NCBI RefSeq assembly: GCF_030373225.1
Contig: NZ_JAUCZG010000002.1
Location: 124,001-188,000, forward strand
Source: Hydrogenophaga sp.
GTDB lineage: Bacteria > Pseudomonadota > Gammaproteobacteria > Burkholderiales > Burkholderiaceae_C
Length of the DNA: 64,000 bases
Direction of reading: 5' to 3'
Part shown: in pieces, positions 24,666 to 37,148 of the stretch
Layout: each line of letters opens with the position of its first letter
Position numbering within the stretch: position 1 is the stretch's first letter
The notes under the pieces: model-generated
Seen by the model: only the letters and a program-made list of their open reading frames with translations
The model's database searches: none
Told to the model about the DNA's origin: nothing
Translations under genes and position numbers: made by a program

Positions 24666-25601
24666 ATGCATGCCGCCCGAAGAACCCACCGCCGACTTGA
24701 CGCACTGGATCCCCGCCGCTGGGCGCCGGGGCTGCTGCTGCTGGCCACGCTGTCCAGCCTCCCGGCCGGGGCACAGACCCCCTCACCCGATGCCTTGCGC
24801 GCCCGGTTCGCCGCGTTGCGCGACCAGGGCGCAGACCCGCTGGCCGAGCGTTCGGTCTACCTGCGCTCCACCGAATCGGCCGACCGCATGCAGGGCGAGG
24901 TGCATGCGCTGATCAACCAGCCCTTCGAGCGGGTGCGCGAGGAACTGGGCAAGGCCGACAGCTGGTGCGATGTGCTGATCCTGCACATCAACATGAAGTA
25001 CTGCCGCGCCGTTCGAACCGCTGGCGGCGAGGAGCTGGTCTCGGGCGTGGGCCGCAAGTTCGACCAGCCCCTGTCGGAGGTGCACTGGGTGCGCTTCGGC
25101 TTCAAGGTGGCGGCCGATCGCAGCGACCACCTGCTGGTCGAGCTGCGTGCCCCCAGCGGCCCGCTGTCCACGCGCGACTACCGCATCGTGGTCGAGGCGG
25201 TGCCGCAGCCCGAAGGCCAGTCGCTGGTGCGCATGACGTATTCCTACGGTTTCGGCACGGCCGCGCGCTGGGCCATGAAGACCTACCTGGCCACCCTGGG
25301 CAGCGGCAAGTCGGGCTTCAGCGTGGTGGGCCGAACCGCCAACGGCCAGCCGATCCGGGTGGAAGGTGTGCGCGGCGTGGTCGAACGCAACACCTTGCGC
25401 TACTACCTGGCACTGCAGTCGCACCTGCAGTCACGCGGGGCACCGGGCGCGGGCGAGTGGCGGCAGAGCCTGGCGCTCTGGTTCAACGCGACCGAGCGCC
25501 ATGCCGAACAGCTGCACGAGATGGAACGCGCGGACTATGTCGCGATGAAGCTGAAGGAGGTCAGGCGCCAGGAGACGGTGGCGCCACCCCCACCGGGTTG
25601 A
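24666..25601 (+). CDS. Secreted protein of unknown function, divergent from the LVIVD gene
   Basis: A 311-residue protein starting at ATG 24666 (MHAARRTHRRLDALDPRR). A signal peptide with WAPGLLLLATLSSLPAGAQ ends near residue 35. The rest looks like one soluble periplasmic domain, with LINQPFERVREELGKADSW, HINMKYCRAVRT (possible disulphide with the earlier SWCD) and YSYGFGTAARWAMKTYLATL. It resembles the layout of a START/SRPBCC-like helix-grip domain, but that is only an impression. No clear ribosome site; the dyad spacing leaves almost no leader. The shared promoter suggests a role with the LVIVD lipoprotein. Confidence 0.75.
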   Translation: MHAARRTHRRLDALDPRRWAPGLLLLATLSSLPAGAQTPSPDALRARFAALRDQGADPLAERSVYLRSTESADRMQGEVHALINQPFERVREELGKADSWCDVLILHINMKYCRAVRTAGGEELVSGVGRKFDQPLSEVHWVRFGFKVAADRSDHLLVELRAPSGPLSTRDYRIVVEAVPQPEGQSLVRMTYSYGFGTAARWAMKTYLATLGSGKSGFSVVGRTANGQPIRVEGVRGVVERNTLRYYLALQSHLQSRGAPGAGEWRQSLALWFNATERHAEQLHEMERADYVAMKLKEVRRQETVAPPPPG

Positions 25602-25630
25602 ACTTCAGTTGGCGCATCCGCCCGCCAGAC

Positions 25631-26551
25631 TCACGGCACGGCGGCGTTGGCCAGCGCCGGTCCGAAGGCGCGCATCAGCACCTGGATCCGGGCCGAGTCC
25701 TTCAGCTCCGGATGCGTGACCAGCCACAGCGGCGTCACCAGCTCCTCGATCGAGGCGGTCAGCGGCTGCAGGTCCGGAATGCTCGGCTCGATGAAGGCCG
25801 GCAGCAGGGCAATGCCGATGCCGGCGCGCGCCATGTTGGCGGCGTGGCTGAAGTTGTCCACCCGCAGCACCACCTGTTCGGCCGGCACGCGCGCGGCCAG
25901 CCAGCGATCGAACTTCAGGTCGTGGGCATCGCGCTCGAAACCGATCCAGCGCCGCTGGCTGGTCAGGTCGTCGAGGTCCTGAAGCGCCACCTTGCCCCGC
26001 CCCGTGCGCCGCGTGTACACCTTGAACGCCAGGTCGGCCAGCCGCCGGCCCACCAGCCAGTCCGGCACCGTGTCGGCGATGCGGATCGCGATGTCGGCCT
26101 CGCGCCGACGCAGATTGACGTGTTCGCGGGTGCTGACCAGCTCGATCTGCACTTCCGGGAACGACGACCGGAACTGCGCCAGCACCGCAGGCAGCAAATG
26201 ATCAATGACGATGGACGACACGCTCACGCGCACATCGCCACTGGGCCGAAGGTCGGCACCGCTGGCGCGCATCTCGGCGCCGCTGGCCAGGGGCTCGAAC
26301 TCCCGCGCCGCGCGCTCGATCTCGTGCCCCGCCGCCGTGAGGGTGTAGCGGGGCCGTCCGCGGTTGAACACCTTGGTGTCGAGCCGCGACTCGATGAGGT
26401 CGAGTTTGCGCAGCAAGGTCGAATGGGTCATGCCCAGCGGCCCGAAAGCCTTGGCCACGCTGCCGTGGCGTGCCACCGCCAGCACGGTCTGGAAGTCGGA
26501 CCAGTTCAGCCGCAGGCGGAGTTCGTCGGGGTGGGCACCGGCTCTTCGCAT
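25631..26551 (-). CDS. LysR-family transcription regulator
   Basis: A 306-residue LysR regulator. The winged helix (about 12-75) reads LNWSDFQTVLAVARHGSVAKAFGPLGMTHSTLLRKLDLIESRL; the effector domain (about 100-300) has GDVRVSVSSIVIDHLLP and the family's IGIALLPAFIEPSIPDLQPL. It is divergent from the glucan/trehalose operon, 116 bases from its first gene, so it could regulate that operon; LysR regulators more often control the divergent gene. The inducer is unknown. Confidence 0.88.
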   Translation of the reverse strand: MRRAGAHPDELRLRLNWSDFQTVLAVARHGSVAKAFGPLGMTHSTLLRKLDLIESRLDTKVFNRGRPRYTLTAAGHEIERAAREFEPLASGAEMRASGADLRPSGDVRVSVSSIVIDHLLPAVLAQFRSSFPEVQIELVSTREHVNLRRREADIAIRIADTVPDWLVGRRLADLAFKVYTRRTGRGKVALQDLDDLTSQRRWIGFERDAHDLKFDRWLAARVPAEQVVLRVDNFSHAANMARAGIGIALLPAFIEPSIPDLQPLTASIEELVTPLWLVTHPELKDSARIQVLMRAFGPALANAAVP

Positions 26552-26626
26552 GGCTCAGCCGGGCACGTTTGCGCGCCCGGGGCAGGTGTTGCCAATGATC
26601 ATTTTTGCAAACTTCAACTTCAAAAC

Positions 26627-26654
26627 TTGATTCCCATTTCGCACGGATCATAAG
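26627..26654 (+). promoter_or_regulatory. Candidate sigma-70 promoter of the glucan/trehalose operon
   Basis: TTGATT-N16-CATAAG lies in an unusually AT-rich patch (about 26600-26660) and ends 13 bases before the ATG of the small leading gene. Each hexamer matches consensus at 4 of 6 positions. Confidence 0.35.
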
Positions 26655-26667
26655 TTACTGTGAAGAC

Positions 26668-27000
26668 ATGACAGAGAACACGGGTCGTTCAGGCGCTGCA
26701 TCGCGCCGCAAGCGTTTGGTGGCGGGTCCGAAGAACCTGCTCGATCTTGAGGCCGGCCAGGTCCCGGAGCAGGTCGTGCTGGAACTGAAGCGGCGCGTGC
26801 TCGACATCGAGGCGGGCTACCGGGAGATCGCGCAGAAGATGGGTCAGCTCTACATGTACGCCGATCGGCAAGGGCTCGCCCTGCTGACCCGGTACCTCGA
26901 TCGGCCGATGCGCAACGCTTCCGACAATGAACGCGCGATGGTGTCGATCCTTGATGAACTGCAGCTCGATGCGAGCCGCCGCACAACCGGAAGCAACTGA
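26668..27000 (+). CDS. Small hypothetical protein leading the glucan/trehalose operon
   Basis: A 110-residue soluble, basic protein, [21 protein letters not shown] through ASRRTTGSN. Predicted mostly helical: [38 protein letters not shown]. No known motif was recognised. Its stop is one base before the ATG of glgB, so it is the first gene of the operon and coupled to glgB. It could be a regulator or assembly factor for glucan enzymes; that is speculation from position. The start is the ATG at 26668, with no strong ribosome site. Confidence 0.6.
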   Translation: MTENTGRSGAASRRKRLVAGPKNLLDLEAGQVPEQVVLELKRRVLDIEAGYREIAQKMGQLYMYADRQGLALLTRYLDRPMRNASDNERAMVSILDELQLDASRRTTGSN

Positions 27001-27001
27001 C

Positions 27002-28923
27002 ATGAAAACACCCATCCTGCTGAAACCCGCCGCCCGACCGGACAGCGCGCTCGGGGAACAGGACATCCACCTGTTCCGCGAAGGCACGCACTCGCGGCTG
27101 CACGAAAAACTGGGTTGCCACCTCGAAGCCACCGGCGCCCGTTTTGCGCTGTGGGCGCCCAACGCCCGCGCCGTGTCGGTGATCGGGGATTTCAACGACT
27201 GGAACGCCGAGGCCGATCAGGCCCGGCTGCGGGACGACGGCTCGGGCATCTGGGAGCGCGAGGTTCGCGGTGTCCAGGCCGGGCATCGCTACAAGTTCCT
27301 GGTGCACACGCAGGCCGGTGCGCGGCTCGAGAAGGCAGACCCGTTTGCCTTTCGCAGCGAAGCGGCGCCGGCCACCGCCTCCATCGCCTGGAGCCTGGAC
27401 GGCCACGACTGGGCCGACGCAGCATGGATGGCGGGACGTGCCACGAACCACGCGTTGAACGCCCCGATGTCCGTCTACGAAGTGCACCTCGGGTCGTGGC
27501 GGCGCGACAAGACCGGCGAGATGCTCGACTACCGCAGCATGGCGCCGCTGCTGACGCAGCATGTGAAGGAGATGGGCTTCACCCACGTCGAGCTGATGCC
27601 GATCACGGAGCATCCGTTCTATGGCTCCTGGGGCTACCAGACCACCGGCTATTTCGCCGCCACATCGCGCTACGGAACGCCGCAGGACTTCAAGTGCCTG
27701 GTCGATACGCTGCACCAGGCCGGCATCGGTGTGATCCTGGACTGGGTGCCCTCGCACTTTCCTGCCGACGCCCACGGGCTGGCGCAGTTCGACGGCACGC
27801 ATCTGTATGAGCACGCCGATCCGCGCCAGGGTTTTCACCCGGAATGGAATTCCTCGATCTTCAACTACGGGCGCAATGAGGTTCGTTCGTTCCTGTTGTC
27901 CAGCGCGATGTTCTGGCTGGGCGAGTACCACATCGATGCGCTGCGCGTGGACGCCGTGGCCTCCATGCTCTACCTCGACTACTCGCGCAAGGAAGGCGAA
28001 TGGATACCGAACGTGCATGGCGGACGCGAGAACCTGGAGGCGATCGCCTTCCTGCGGCAACTCAACGAATCGGCCTACCGCGACCACCCCGGCGTGCAGG
28101 TGATCGCCGAGGAGTCCACGGCCTGGCCGATGGTGTCCCGGCCCACCTGGGTGGGTGGTCTGGGCTTCGGCATGAAATGGAACATGGGCTGGATGCACGA
28201 CACGCTGAGCTACATGCACGAAGACCCGATCCACCGGCGCTGGCACCACGGGGAGCTGACGTTTTCCCTGGCCTATGCCTTCAACGAAAACTTCATGCTG
28301 CCGCTCTCGCACGACGAGGTGGTCCACGGCAAGGGATCGCTGATCGAGAAGATGCCCGGCGACGACTGGCAGAAGTTCGCCAACCTGCGACTGCTCTACG
28401 GCCACATGTGGGCCCACCCGGGCAAGAAGCTCCTGTTCATGGGTTGTGAATTCGGCCAGCGGCGCGAGTGGAACCACGACAGCGAACTCGACTGGGGACT
28501 GATCGACGGCAGTGTGTTCCACGGTGGCCTGCAGCGCTGGGTCTCGGACCTGAACCGCCTCTACCGCAGCGAGCCCGCCCTGCATGAGCTGGACTTCGAT
28601 GCCGCCGGTTTCGAATGGGTCGACGGGGCCGACGCCGAGAGCAGCGTGGTGAGCTACCTGCGCAAGTCGGGCAGCGGTGAAGCGCTGCTGGTGGTGGCCA
28701 ACTTCACGCCCATGCCGCGCGAGAACCACCTCGTGGGCGTGCCCGCCCCGGGCCGATGGCGCGAGTTGCTCAACAGCGACGCGGCCATCTACGGCGGCAG
28801 CGGCGTGGGCAATCAGGGCGGCGTGGACAGCGTGCCGGTCGCCGCGCACGGCCGCTTTCAGGCCCTGAACCTGCGACTGCCGCCGCTGGGCGTGCTGGTC
28901 CTCAAACTCGAAGGAGCCACAGC

Positions 28924-28927
<4 letters not shown>
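27002..28927 (+). CDS. glgB: 1,4-alpha-glucan branching enzyme
   Basis: A 641-residue GH13 enzyme that makes alpha-1,6 branches in glycogen-like glucan. A CBM48 domain (about 25-120, [24 protein letters not shown]) precedes the (beta/alpha)8 barrel. Catalytic blocks: [15 protein letters not shown] (Asp about 317), [11 protein letters not shown] (Glu about 370) and [14 protein letters not shown] (Asp about 437). The C-terminal beta domain ends [14 protein letters not shown]. This is the short GlgB form with a single N-terminal module. The last codons overlap glgE (GTGA). Confidence 0.96.
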
Positions 28928-30954
<2,027 letters not shown>

Positions 30955-30957
30955 GAG

Positions 30958-33900
30958 ATGCCGATGATCGATGAAACCAGGCGCACAGCGATCGGGGACA
31001 ACGCCCCGGTCACGACGGCGGGCGAACCGGCCAGCGATCCGCTGTGGTACCGCGACGCGGTCATTTACGAACTGCACATCAAGGCCTACGCCGATGCCAA
31101 CGGCGACGGCATTGGTGACTTCCGGGGCCTGACCGAACGGCTCGACCATGTGCAGTCGCTCGGGGTCAACACCATCTGGCTGCTGCCGTTCTATCCGTCA
31201 CCGCAACGCGACGACGGCTACGACGTGGCCGACTACGAGGACGTGCACCCGAGCTACGGCACGCTGGACGACTTCAAGGCCTTCGTGATCGAGGCGCATC
31301 GGCGCGGCCTGCGCGTGATCACCGAACTGGTCGTCAACCACACCTCCGACCAGCATCCCTGGTTTCAGGCGGCGCGGCGCGCGCCCAAGGGCTCGCCCGA
31401 GCGCAACTTCTATGTCTGGAGCGACGACAACACGCTGTACTCGGGCACGCGCATCATCTTCACCGACACCGAGAAGTCGAACTGGACCTGGGACGAGGTC
31501 GCCCAGCAGTACTTCTGGCACCGCTTCTTCAGCCACCAGCCCGACCTGAACTTCGACAACCCGCTGGTGCTTGAGGCCGTGCTCAAGACCATGGAGTTCT
31601 GGCTCGAGATGGGCGTGGACGGCTTCCGGCTCGACGCGATTCCCTACCTGATCGAGCGCGACGGCACGAGCAACGAGAACCTGCGCGAGACCCACACGGT
31701 GATCAAGGCGATCCGCGCGCGCATCGAGGCGCGCTTCCCCGGCCGCCTGCTGCTGGCCGAGGCCAACATGTGGCCCGAGGACGTGCGTGAGTATTTCGGT
31801 GATGCCGACGAATGCCAGATGGCCTACCACTTCCCGCTGATGCCGCGCATGTACATGGCCATCGCCCAGGAAGACCGGCACCCGATCGTGGAGATCCTGG
31901 CGCAGACGCCCGAGATCCCCGACGGTTGCCAGTGGGCGGTGTTCCTGCGCAACCACGACGAGCTCACGCTGGAGATGGTCACCAGCAAGGAGCGCGACTA
32001 CATGTACCGCATGTACGCGTCGGACGCGCGGGCGCGGATCAACCTGGGCATCCGCCGCCGGCTCGCGCCGCTGCTGGAGAACGACCGTGCGCGCATCGAG
32101 CTGATGAATGGCCTGCTGCTGTCGATGCCGGGCACGCCGGTCCTGTACTACGGTGACGAGATCGGCATGGGAGACAACATCTTTCTCGGCGACCGCGATG
32201 GCGTGCGCACCCCGATGCAGTGGACCAGCGACCGCAATGGCGGCTTCTCGCGCGCCGATCCGCAGCGCCTGTACCTGCCGCCGATCCAGGACCCGATCTA
32301 CGGCTTCGAGGCGCTGAACGTCGAGGCACAGGCACGCGAACCGTCGTCGTTGATGAACTGGACCAAGCGCATGCTGGCCATGCGCAACGCCACCCAGGCA
32401 TTCGGGCGCGGGCGCTTCACGATGCTGCATCCGGGCAACCGCAAGGTGCTGGCCTACGTGCGCGAGCATGGCGAAGACGTGATCCTGTGCGTCTTCAACG
32501 TCAGCCGCGTGGCGCAACCGGTCGAGCTGGCACTGGAGGCCCACAAGGGCCGCGTGCCGGTGGAAATGATGGGGCGCAGCCCGTTCCCGCCGATCGGCGA
32601 CCTGCCCTACCTGCTGACCCTGCCGGCCTACGGCTTCTTCTGGTTTCGCCTCTCGCTGGACGCCGCGCCCCCGCCCTGGCATGCGGAACGTCTGGCGCTG
32701 GAGGACCTGCCGGTTCTCGTGCTGTTCGACAACTGGAACAGCTTCTTCCGTGGCAACGTCGTGCCCTGGCGCATCGGCATGGCCGAGAAGACGCGCACCC
32801 AGTTCGAGCGCGAGCTGATGCCCCGCTTCATGCAACGCCAGCGCTGGTACGCCGCCAAGGGCGAGCCCCTGGAACGCGCCACCCTGGCGGTGCACAGCAT
32901 GCTGGAAGAAGGGAACTCGCAGTGGCTGCTGGCGCTGATCGACACCCAGGGACCGGCAGAGCCCGCCCGCTATTTCGCGCCCCTGGTGATCGCCTTTGAA
33001 GACGACGACGAAGAGCGCACCCGCGCACTGATGCCGGTGGCCGTGACCAAGGTGCGCCAGCAGGCCACCATGGGCGTGCTGGCCGACGCGATGGGCGACG
33101 AGGCTTTCTGCCGCGCCATGGTGAGCGCCATCGGCGCACGGCGCGAGACGGTGGCCGACGGCGGCGTGGTGCGCTTCGTGCCCACCGACGCCTACCGGGC
33201 TGTCATTGGCGACGCGCTGCAGTCGGCCACGCCCTTGCAGCGGCTGACCACGAGCAGCAACTCGATCAGCCTGCTCGGCGAGCAGATCTTCCTCAAGGCC
33301 TACCGGCGCCTGCATGCGGGGATCAGCCCCGAGCTGGAAATGGGCTGCTTTCTCACCGATGTGGCGCGCTACCCGCACTGCGTTGCCGTGGCCGGCAGCG
33401 TCGAGTACCACGCCCGGGACGGCACGGTCTGGGTGCTGGCGCTGTTGCAGGCGCAGGTGAAAAACCAGGGCGATGCATGGACCTTCACGGTCGACCAGCT
33501 GGCCCGGCTGCTCGAATCGGTGCGCAACGTCGACACCGATCTGCAGGACGGCATGGACGCCATGGCACAGCGGGCGGAGGTGCTGGCACGGCGGGTGGCA
33601 GCGCTGCACGTCGCACTCGCCCAACCCCATGGTTTGCCGGCCTTCGACCCGGAGCCGATCCGTGTCGCCGACCTGGTGCACTGGTCGTCGGCCGTGCGTG
33701 CCGAACTCGAGCAGACGCTCGAGCTGCTGATGCAGCGCCGCGCCAGCCTGAGCGAACCGCTGGCGGCGCTGGCATCGCGCGTGGTCGCCGCGCGCGCCGC
33801 GCTCGACGCCCGCATCGCCCTGGCCGCGGCCACCGCCCCGAGCGGCGTGAAGACCCGCCTGCACGGCGACCTGCACCTGCAACAGGTGCTGATCGCGCAG

Positions 33901-34314
33901 GACGACTTCCTGATCATCGATTTCGAGGGCGAGCCGCAGCGCCCGCTCGAGCAGCGGCGTGCCAGGCACAGCGCACTGCGCGACGTGGCCGGCATGTTGC
34001 GCTCGTTCGACTACGCACGACACACGGCGCTGCACCAGACCGCACAAGGCAGCGTCGAGCTGGAGCGGCTGGCGCCGGGCGCCCGGCTCTGGGAGAGGCA
34101 CATCCGGCAGGCGTTCCTCGGTGCCTACCGCGAGGTCGCGGTGGCCGGCGGGCTGTATGCAGATGCCGCCGCGTTCGAACAGGCCGGTGCGTGGCTCGAC
34201 CTGTTCGAGCTCGAGAAGGCGCTGTACGAGCTGCGCTACGAACTGGACAACCGTCCCGAATGGGTCGGCGTGCCGCTGGCCGGCATCGCCGCGCTGGCCG
34301 GCATTGACAACTAG
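30958..34314 (+). CDS. treS: Trehalose synthase-maltokinase fusion
   Basis: An 1118-residue bifunctional protein. Residues about 25-570 are GH13 trehalose synthase (trehalose to maltose): [50 protein letters not shown] and [13 protein letters not shown]. Residues about 590-1118 are maltokinase: [16 protein letters not shown] at the cap, [15 protein letters not shown], the catalytic [12 protein letters not shown] and the Mg-binding [15 protein letters not shown]. Maltose made by the first half can be phosphorylated by the second and passed to GlgE. The start gives MPMIDETR; a second ATG two codons later has equally good context. The gene starts four bases after the glgE stop. Confidence 0.96.
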   Translation: MPMIDETRRTAIGDNAPVTTAGEPASDPLWYRDAVIYELHIKAYADANGDGIGDFRGLTERLDHVQSLGVNTIWLLPFYPSPQRDDGYDVADYEDVHPSYGTLDDFKAFVIEAHRRGLRVITELVVNHTSDQHPWFQAARRAPKGSPERNFYVWSDDNTLYSGTRIIFTDTEKSNWTWDEVAQQYFWHRFFSHQPDLNFDNPLVLEAVLKTMEFWLEMGVDGFRLDAIPYLIERDGTSNENLRETHTVIKAIRARIEARFPGRLLLAEANMWPEDVREYFGDADECQMAYHFPLMPRMYMAIAQEDRHPIVEILAQTPEIPDGCQWAVFLRNHDELTLEMVTSKERDYMYRMYASDARARINLGIRRRLAPLLENDRARIELMNGLLLSMPGTPVLYYGDEIGMGDNIFLGDRDGVRTPMQWTSDRNGGFSRADPQRLYLPPIQDPIYGFEALNVEAQAREPSSLMNWTKRMLAMRNATQAFGRGRFTMLHPGNRKVLAYVREHGEDVILCVFNVSRVAQPVELALEAHKGRVPVEMMGRSPFPPIGDLPYLLTLPAYGFFWFRLSLDAAPPPWHAERLALEDLPVLVLFDNWNSFFRGNVVPWRIGMAEKTRTQFERELMPRFMQRQRWYAAKGEPLERATLAVHSMLEEGNSQWLLALIDTQGPAEPARYFAPLVIAFEDDDEERTRALMPVAVTKVRQQATMGVLADAMGDEAFCRAMVSAIGARRETVADGGVVRFVPTDAYRAVIGDALQSATPLQRLTTSSNSISLLGEQIFLKAYRRLHAGISPELEMGCFLTDVARYPHCVAVAGSVEYHARDGTVWVLALLQAQVKNQGDAWTFTVDQLARLLESVRNVDTDLQDGMDAMAQRAEVLARRVAALHVALAQPHGLPAFDPEPIRVADLVHWSSAVRAELEQTLELLMQRRASLSEPLAALASRVVAARAALDARIALAAATAPSGVKTRLHGDLHLQQVLIAQDDFLIIDFEGEPQRPLEQRRARHSALRDVAGMLRSFDYARHTALHQTAQGSVELERLAPGARLWERHIRQAFLGAYREVAVAGGLYADAAAFEQAGAWLDLFELEKALYELRYELDNRPEWVGVPLAGIAALAGIDN

Positions 34315-34329
34315 ACACCTGGAGTCGAC

Positions 34330-35010
34330 ATGGAAAACATCGATGTGATGCTGGTCCCGCTGCGCGGGCTGCTGCTGGAGATCGGCAACTTCCTGCCGCG
34401 CCTGGGGGTGGCGCTGGCGGTGATCGTGGTGGGCTGGCTGCTGGCCAAGGGTTTGCGCATGGGCGTGGTGAAGGCCCTGCGGGCGCTCAACTTCCACATC
34501 CTGACCGAGCGGGCCGGCATCGACGGCTTCCTGAAGCAGGGCGGCAGCGAGAAGGACACCGCCGAGTGGTTCGGCATCATTGCCTACGCGCTGGTGCTGA
34601 TCGCCTCATTGATCGTGGCCTTCAACACGCTGGGCCTGACCCAGGTGACCGATCTGCTGGGCAAGGTGCTGCTGTTCGTGCCCCGGCTGCTGGTCGCGCT
34701 GCTGGTGGTCGTGTTCGGCAGCTATTTCTCGCGCTTCGTGGCGAACGCGGTGCAGCGCTACTTCCGGGCAGCGGGCATCAGCGATGCCGAGCTGCTGGCC
34801 AGCGGGGTGCGCTACGCGGTCATGGCCTTCGTGCTCCTGCTGGCCATCGACCACCTGGACATCGGTGGCGGCCTGATCCAGCACACCTTCCTGATCCTGC
34901 TGGCGGGTGTGGTGTTCGCGCTGGCGCTGGCGTTCGGGCTGGGCGCGCGTGAGCGCGCTGCCCAGCTGATCGAACGGTGGTTTCCACGCGACCCGGCGGA
35001 CCGGACCTGA
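34330..35010 (+). CDS. TM-helix-repeat membrane protein, MscS-like pore without beta domain
   Basis: A 226-residue membrane protein with GGAG 6-9 bases before its ATG. Two copies of the conserved TM-helix repeat are visible (about 15-60, FLPRLGVALAVIVVGWLLAKGLRMGV; about 110-150, FVPRLLVALLVVVFGSYFSRFVANAV), with five hydrophobic segments in all. The last, FLILLAGVVFALALAFGLGARERAAQLIERW, resembles the MscS pore-helix region, but the cytosolic beta domain is missing. It sits inside the trehalose operon and its stop overlaps the glgX start, so it may pass or sense solute during osmotic shifts. Confidence 0.85.
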   Translation: MENIDVMLVPLRGLLLEIGNFLPRLGVALAVIVVGWLLAKGLRMGVVKALRALNFHILTERAGIDGFLKQGGSEKDTAEWFGIIAYALVLIASLIVAFNTLGLTQVTDLLGKVLLFVPRLLVALLVVVFGSYFSRFVANAVQRYFRAAGISDAELLASGVRYAVMAFVLLLAIDHLDIGGGLIQHTFLILLAGVVFALALAFGLGARERAAQLIERWFPRDPADRT

Positions 35011-37148
35011 TGGCCGCCACCGTCATCGATGCGCTGTGGCCCGGCAAACCGTATCCGAGGGGAGCCACCTGGGACGGCATGGGCGTCAACTTCGCGCTGT
35101 TCTCGGAATCGGCCGAGCGGGTCGAGCTGTGCCTGTTCGACGCGAGCGGGCGCAACGAGATCGCCCGCCTGGCCCTGCGCGAGCAGACCGACCAGGTGTT
35201 CCACGGCTACCTGCCCCAGGCCCGCCCGGGCCTGCTTTATGGCTACCGGGTGTACGGGCCCTACCGTCCGCAAGACGGTCACCGCTTCAACGGCAACAAG
35301 CTGCTGCTCGATCCGTACGCCCGCAACATCGTCGGTGCCATCCGCTGGCACGACGCGCTGTTCGGCTACCGGGTCGGCAGCGCCCAGGCCGACCTGTCGT
35401 TCGACCGGCGCGACAGCGCTCCCTACCTGCCGCGCTGCAAGGTCATCGAGACGGCGTTCACCTGGGGTGACGACCGTCCGCCCAACGTGCCCTGGCACGA
35501 GACGGTGATCTACGAACTGCACGTTGGCGGCTTCACGCGGCTGCACCCCGACGTGCCGCCCGCGCTTCGAGGCACCTATGCCGGACTGGCCTGTGCCCCG
35601 GTGATCGACCACTTCAAACGCCTGGGCGTGACCACGGTGGAGCTGATGCCGGTGCACTCGTTTCTCGACGACCGCCACCTGGTTGAACGGGGTCTGCGCA
35701 ACCACTGGGGCTACAACACCATCGGCTACTTCGCGCCCGAGCACCGCTACAGCGCCAGCGGCAAGATCGGCGAGTTCAAGACCATGGTGCGAACCCTGCA
35801 CGAGGCGGGCATCGAAGTCATCCTCGACGTGGTCTACAACCACACGGCCGAAGGCAACGAGCTCGGGCCGACGCTGGCCTTTCGCGGCATCGACAACGCG
35901 TCCTACTACCGCCTTGCACAGGACAGCCCGCGCCACTACCAGGACTTCACCGGCTGCGGCAACACGCTGAACATGCAGCATCCGCGTGTGCTGCAACTGC
36001 TGATGGACTCGCTGCGCTACTGGGTCACGGAGATGCACGTGGACGGCTTCCGTTTCGACCTCGCCTCGGCACTGGCCCGCGAGCTCCACGCGGTCGACCG
36101 GCTCAGCGCATTCTTCGACATTCTGCGCCAGGACCCGGTGCTGTCCCGCGTGAAGCTGATCGCCGAGCCCTGGGACCTGGGCTCAGGCGGTTACCAGGTG
36201 GGCAACTTTCCTGTCGGCTGGGCCGAGTGGAACGACAAGTACCGCGACACCATGCGCGCCTACTGGAAGGGCGAAGGCGGCGTCATCGGTGAATTCGCAC
36301 AGCGCCTCACCGGCTCGAGCGACCTTTACAACCGCAGCAGCCGCAAGCCCTACGCGAGCATCAACTTCATCGCCGCGCACGACGGTTTCCCGCTCGCCGA
36401 CGTGGTGTCGTACAACGACAAGCACAACGAGGCCAACGGCGAGGAAAACCGCGACGGCCACAGCCACAACCTGTCGTGGAACTGCGGCGTCGAGGGCCCG
36501 ACCGACGACCCCGGCGTGCTCGCCCTGCGCGCACGCCAGCAGCGCAACTTCATCACCACGCTGCTGCTCTCGCAAGGGGTGCCCATGTTGCTCGCCGGCG
36601 ACGAGATGGGTCGCACCCAGCGTGGCAACAACAATGCCTACTGCCAGGACAACGACATCAGCTGGCTCGACTGGACCGCCAGCGACGACCGGCGATCCCT
36701 GCTGGCCTTCACGCAGCGCGTGATGGCGCTGCGCGCCGCCCACCCGGTGTTTCGCCGGCGCGACTTTTTCCAGGGCCGCCCGCTGCACGGCAGCACCGTG
36801 CGCGACATCGTCTGGTTGCAGCCCCACGGCACCGAGATGGGCGAGCAGGAGTGGGGGCAGGACCACGCGCGGGCGCTCGCGGTGTTTCTGTCGGGCGACG
36901 CCCTCAACGAGGTGGACGGGCGCGGCCGCGCCGTGCGCGACGACAGCTTCCTGGTGATGTTCAACGCCGACGCCAACGAGGTCCGGTTTGTCGTGCCCGC
37001 GGGCCTGGTCCCGCTGGCCGGCGAGCTGCTGATCGACACCTCGACCGATGCACAACCGGCCGACACCCCCTTCGACCCCACACAGCCCTATGTGCTGGCT
37101 GCGCGTTCGCTCGCACTCGTGCGCTTCAAGAGGACCCCTGCGCCATGA
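35010..37148 (+). CDS. glgX: Glycogen debranching enzyme (isoamylase type)
   Basis: A 712-residue GH13_11 enzyme that hydrolyses alpha-1,6 branches of glycogen or limit dextrin. The ATG shares its A with the preceding TGA. CBM48 at about 10-110 (PRGATWDGMGVNFALFSESAERVELCLFD), barrel at about 170-600. Motifs: LDVVYNHTAEGNELGP, MHVDGFRFDLASALAREL (nucleophile), VKLIAEPWDLGSGGYQVGNFP (acid/base) and NFIAAHDGFPLADVVSYNDKHNEANGE. Length is normal for GlgX. It probably makes linear chains for TreY. The last bases overlap treZ (ATGA). Confidence 0.95.
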   Translation: MAATVIDALWPGKPYPRGATWDGMGVNFALFSESAERVELCLFDASGRNEIARLALREQTDQVFHGYLPQARPGLLYGYRVYGPYRPQDGHRFNGNKLLLDPYARNIVGAIRWHDALFGYRVGSAQADLSFDRRDSAPYLPRCKVIETAFTWGDDRPPNVPWHETVIYELHVGGFTRLHPDVPPALRGTYAGLACAPVIDHFKRLGVTTVELMPVHSFLDDRHLVERGLRNHWGYNTIGYFAPEHRYSASGKIGEFKTMVRTLHEAGIEVILDVVYNHTAEGNELGPTLAFRGIDNASYYRLAQDSPRHYQDFTGCGNTLNMQHPRVLQLLMDSLRYWVTEMHVDGFRFDLASALARELHAVDRLSAFFDILRQDPVLSRVKLIAEPWDLGSGGYQVGNFPVGWAEWNDKYRDTMRAYWKGEGGVIGEFAQRLTGSSDLYNRSSRKPYASINFIAAHDGFPLADVVSYNDKHNEANGEENRDGHSHNLSWNCGVEGPTDDPGVLALRARQQRNFITTLLLSQGVPMLLAGDEMGRTQRGNNNAYCQDNDISWLDWTASDDRRSLLAFTQRVMALRAAHPVFRRRDFFQGRPLHGSTVRDIVWLQPHGTEMGEQEWGQDHARALAVFLSGDALNEVDGRGRAVRDDSFLVMFNADANEVRFVVPAGLVPLAGELLIDTSTDAQPADTPFDPTQPYVLAARSLALVRFKRTPAP

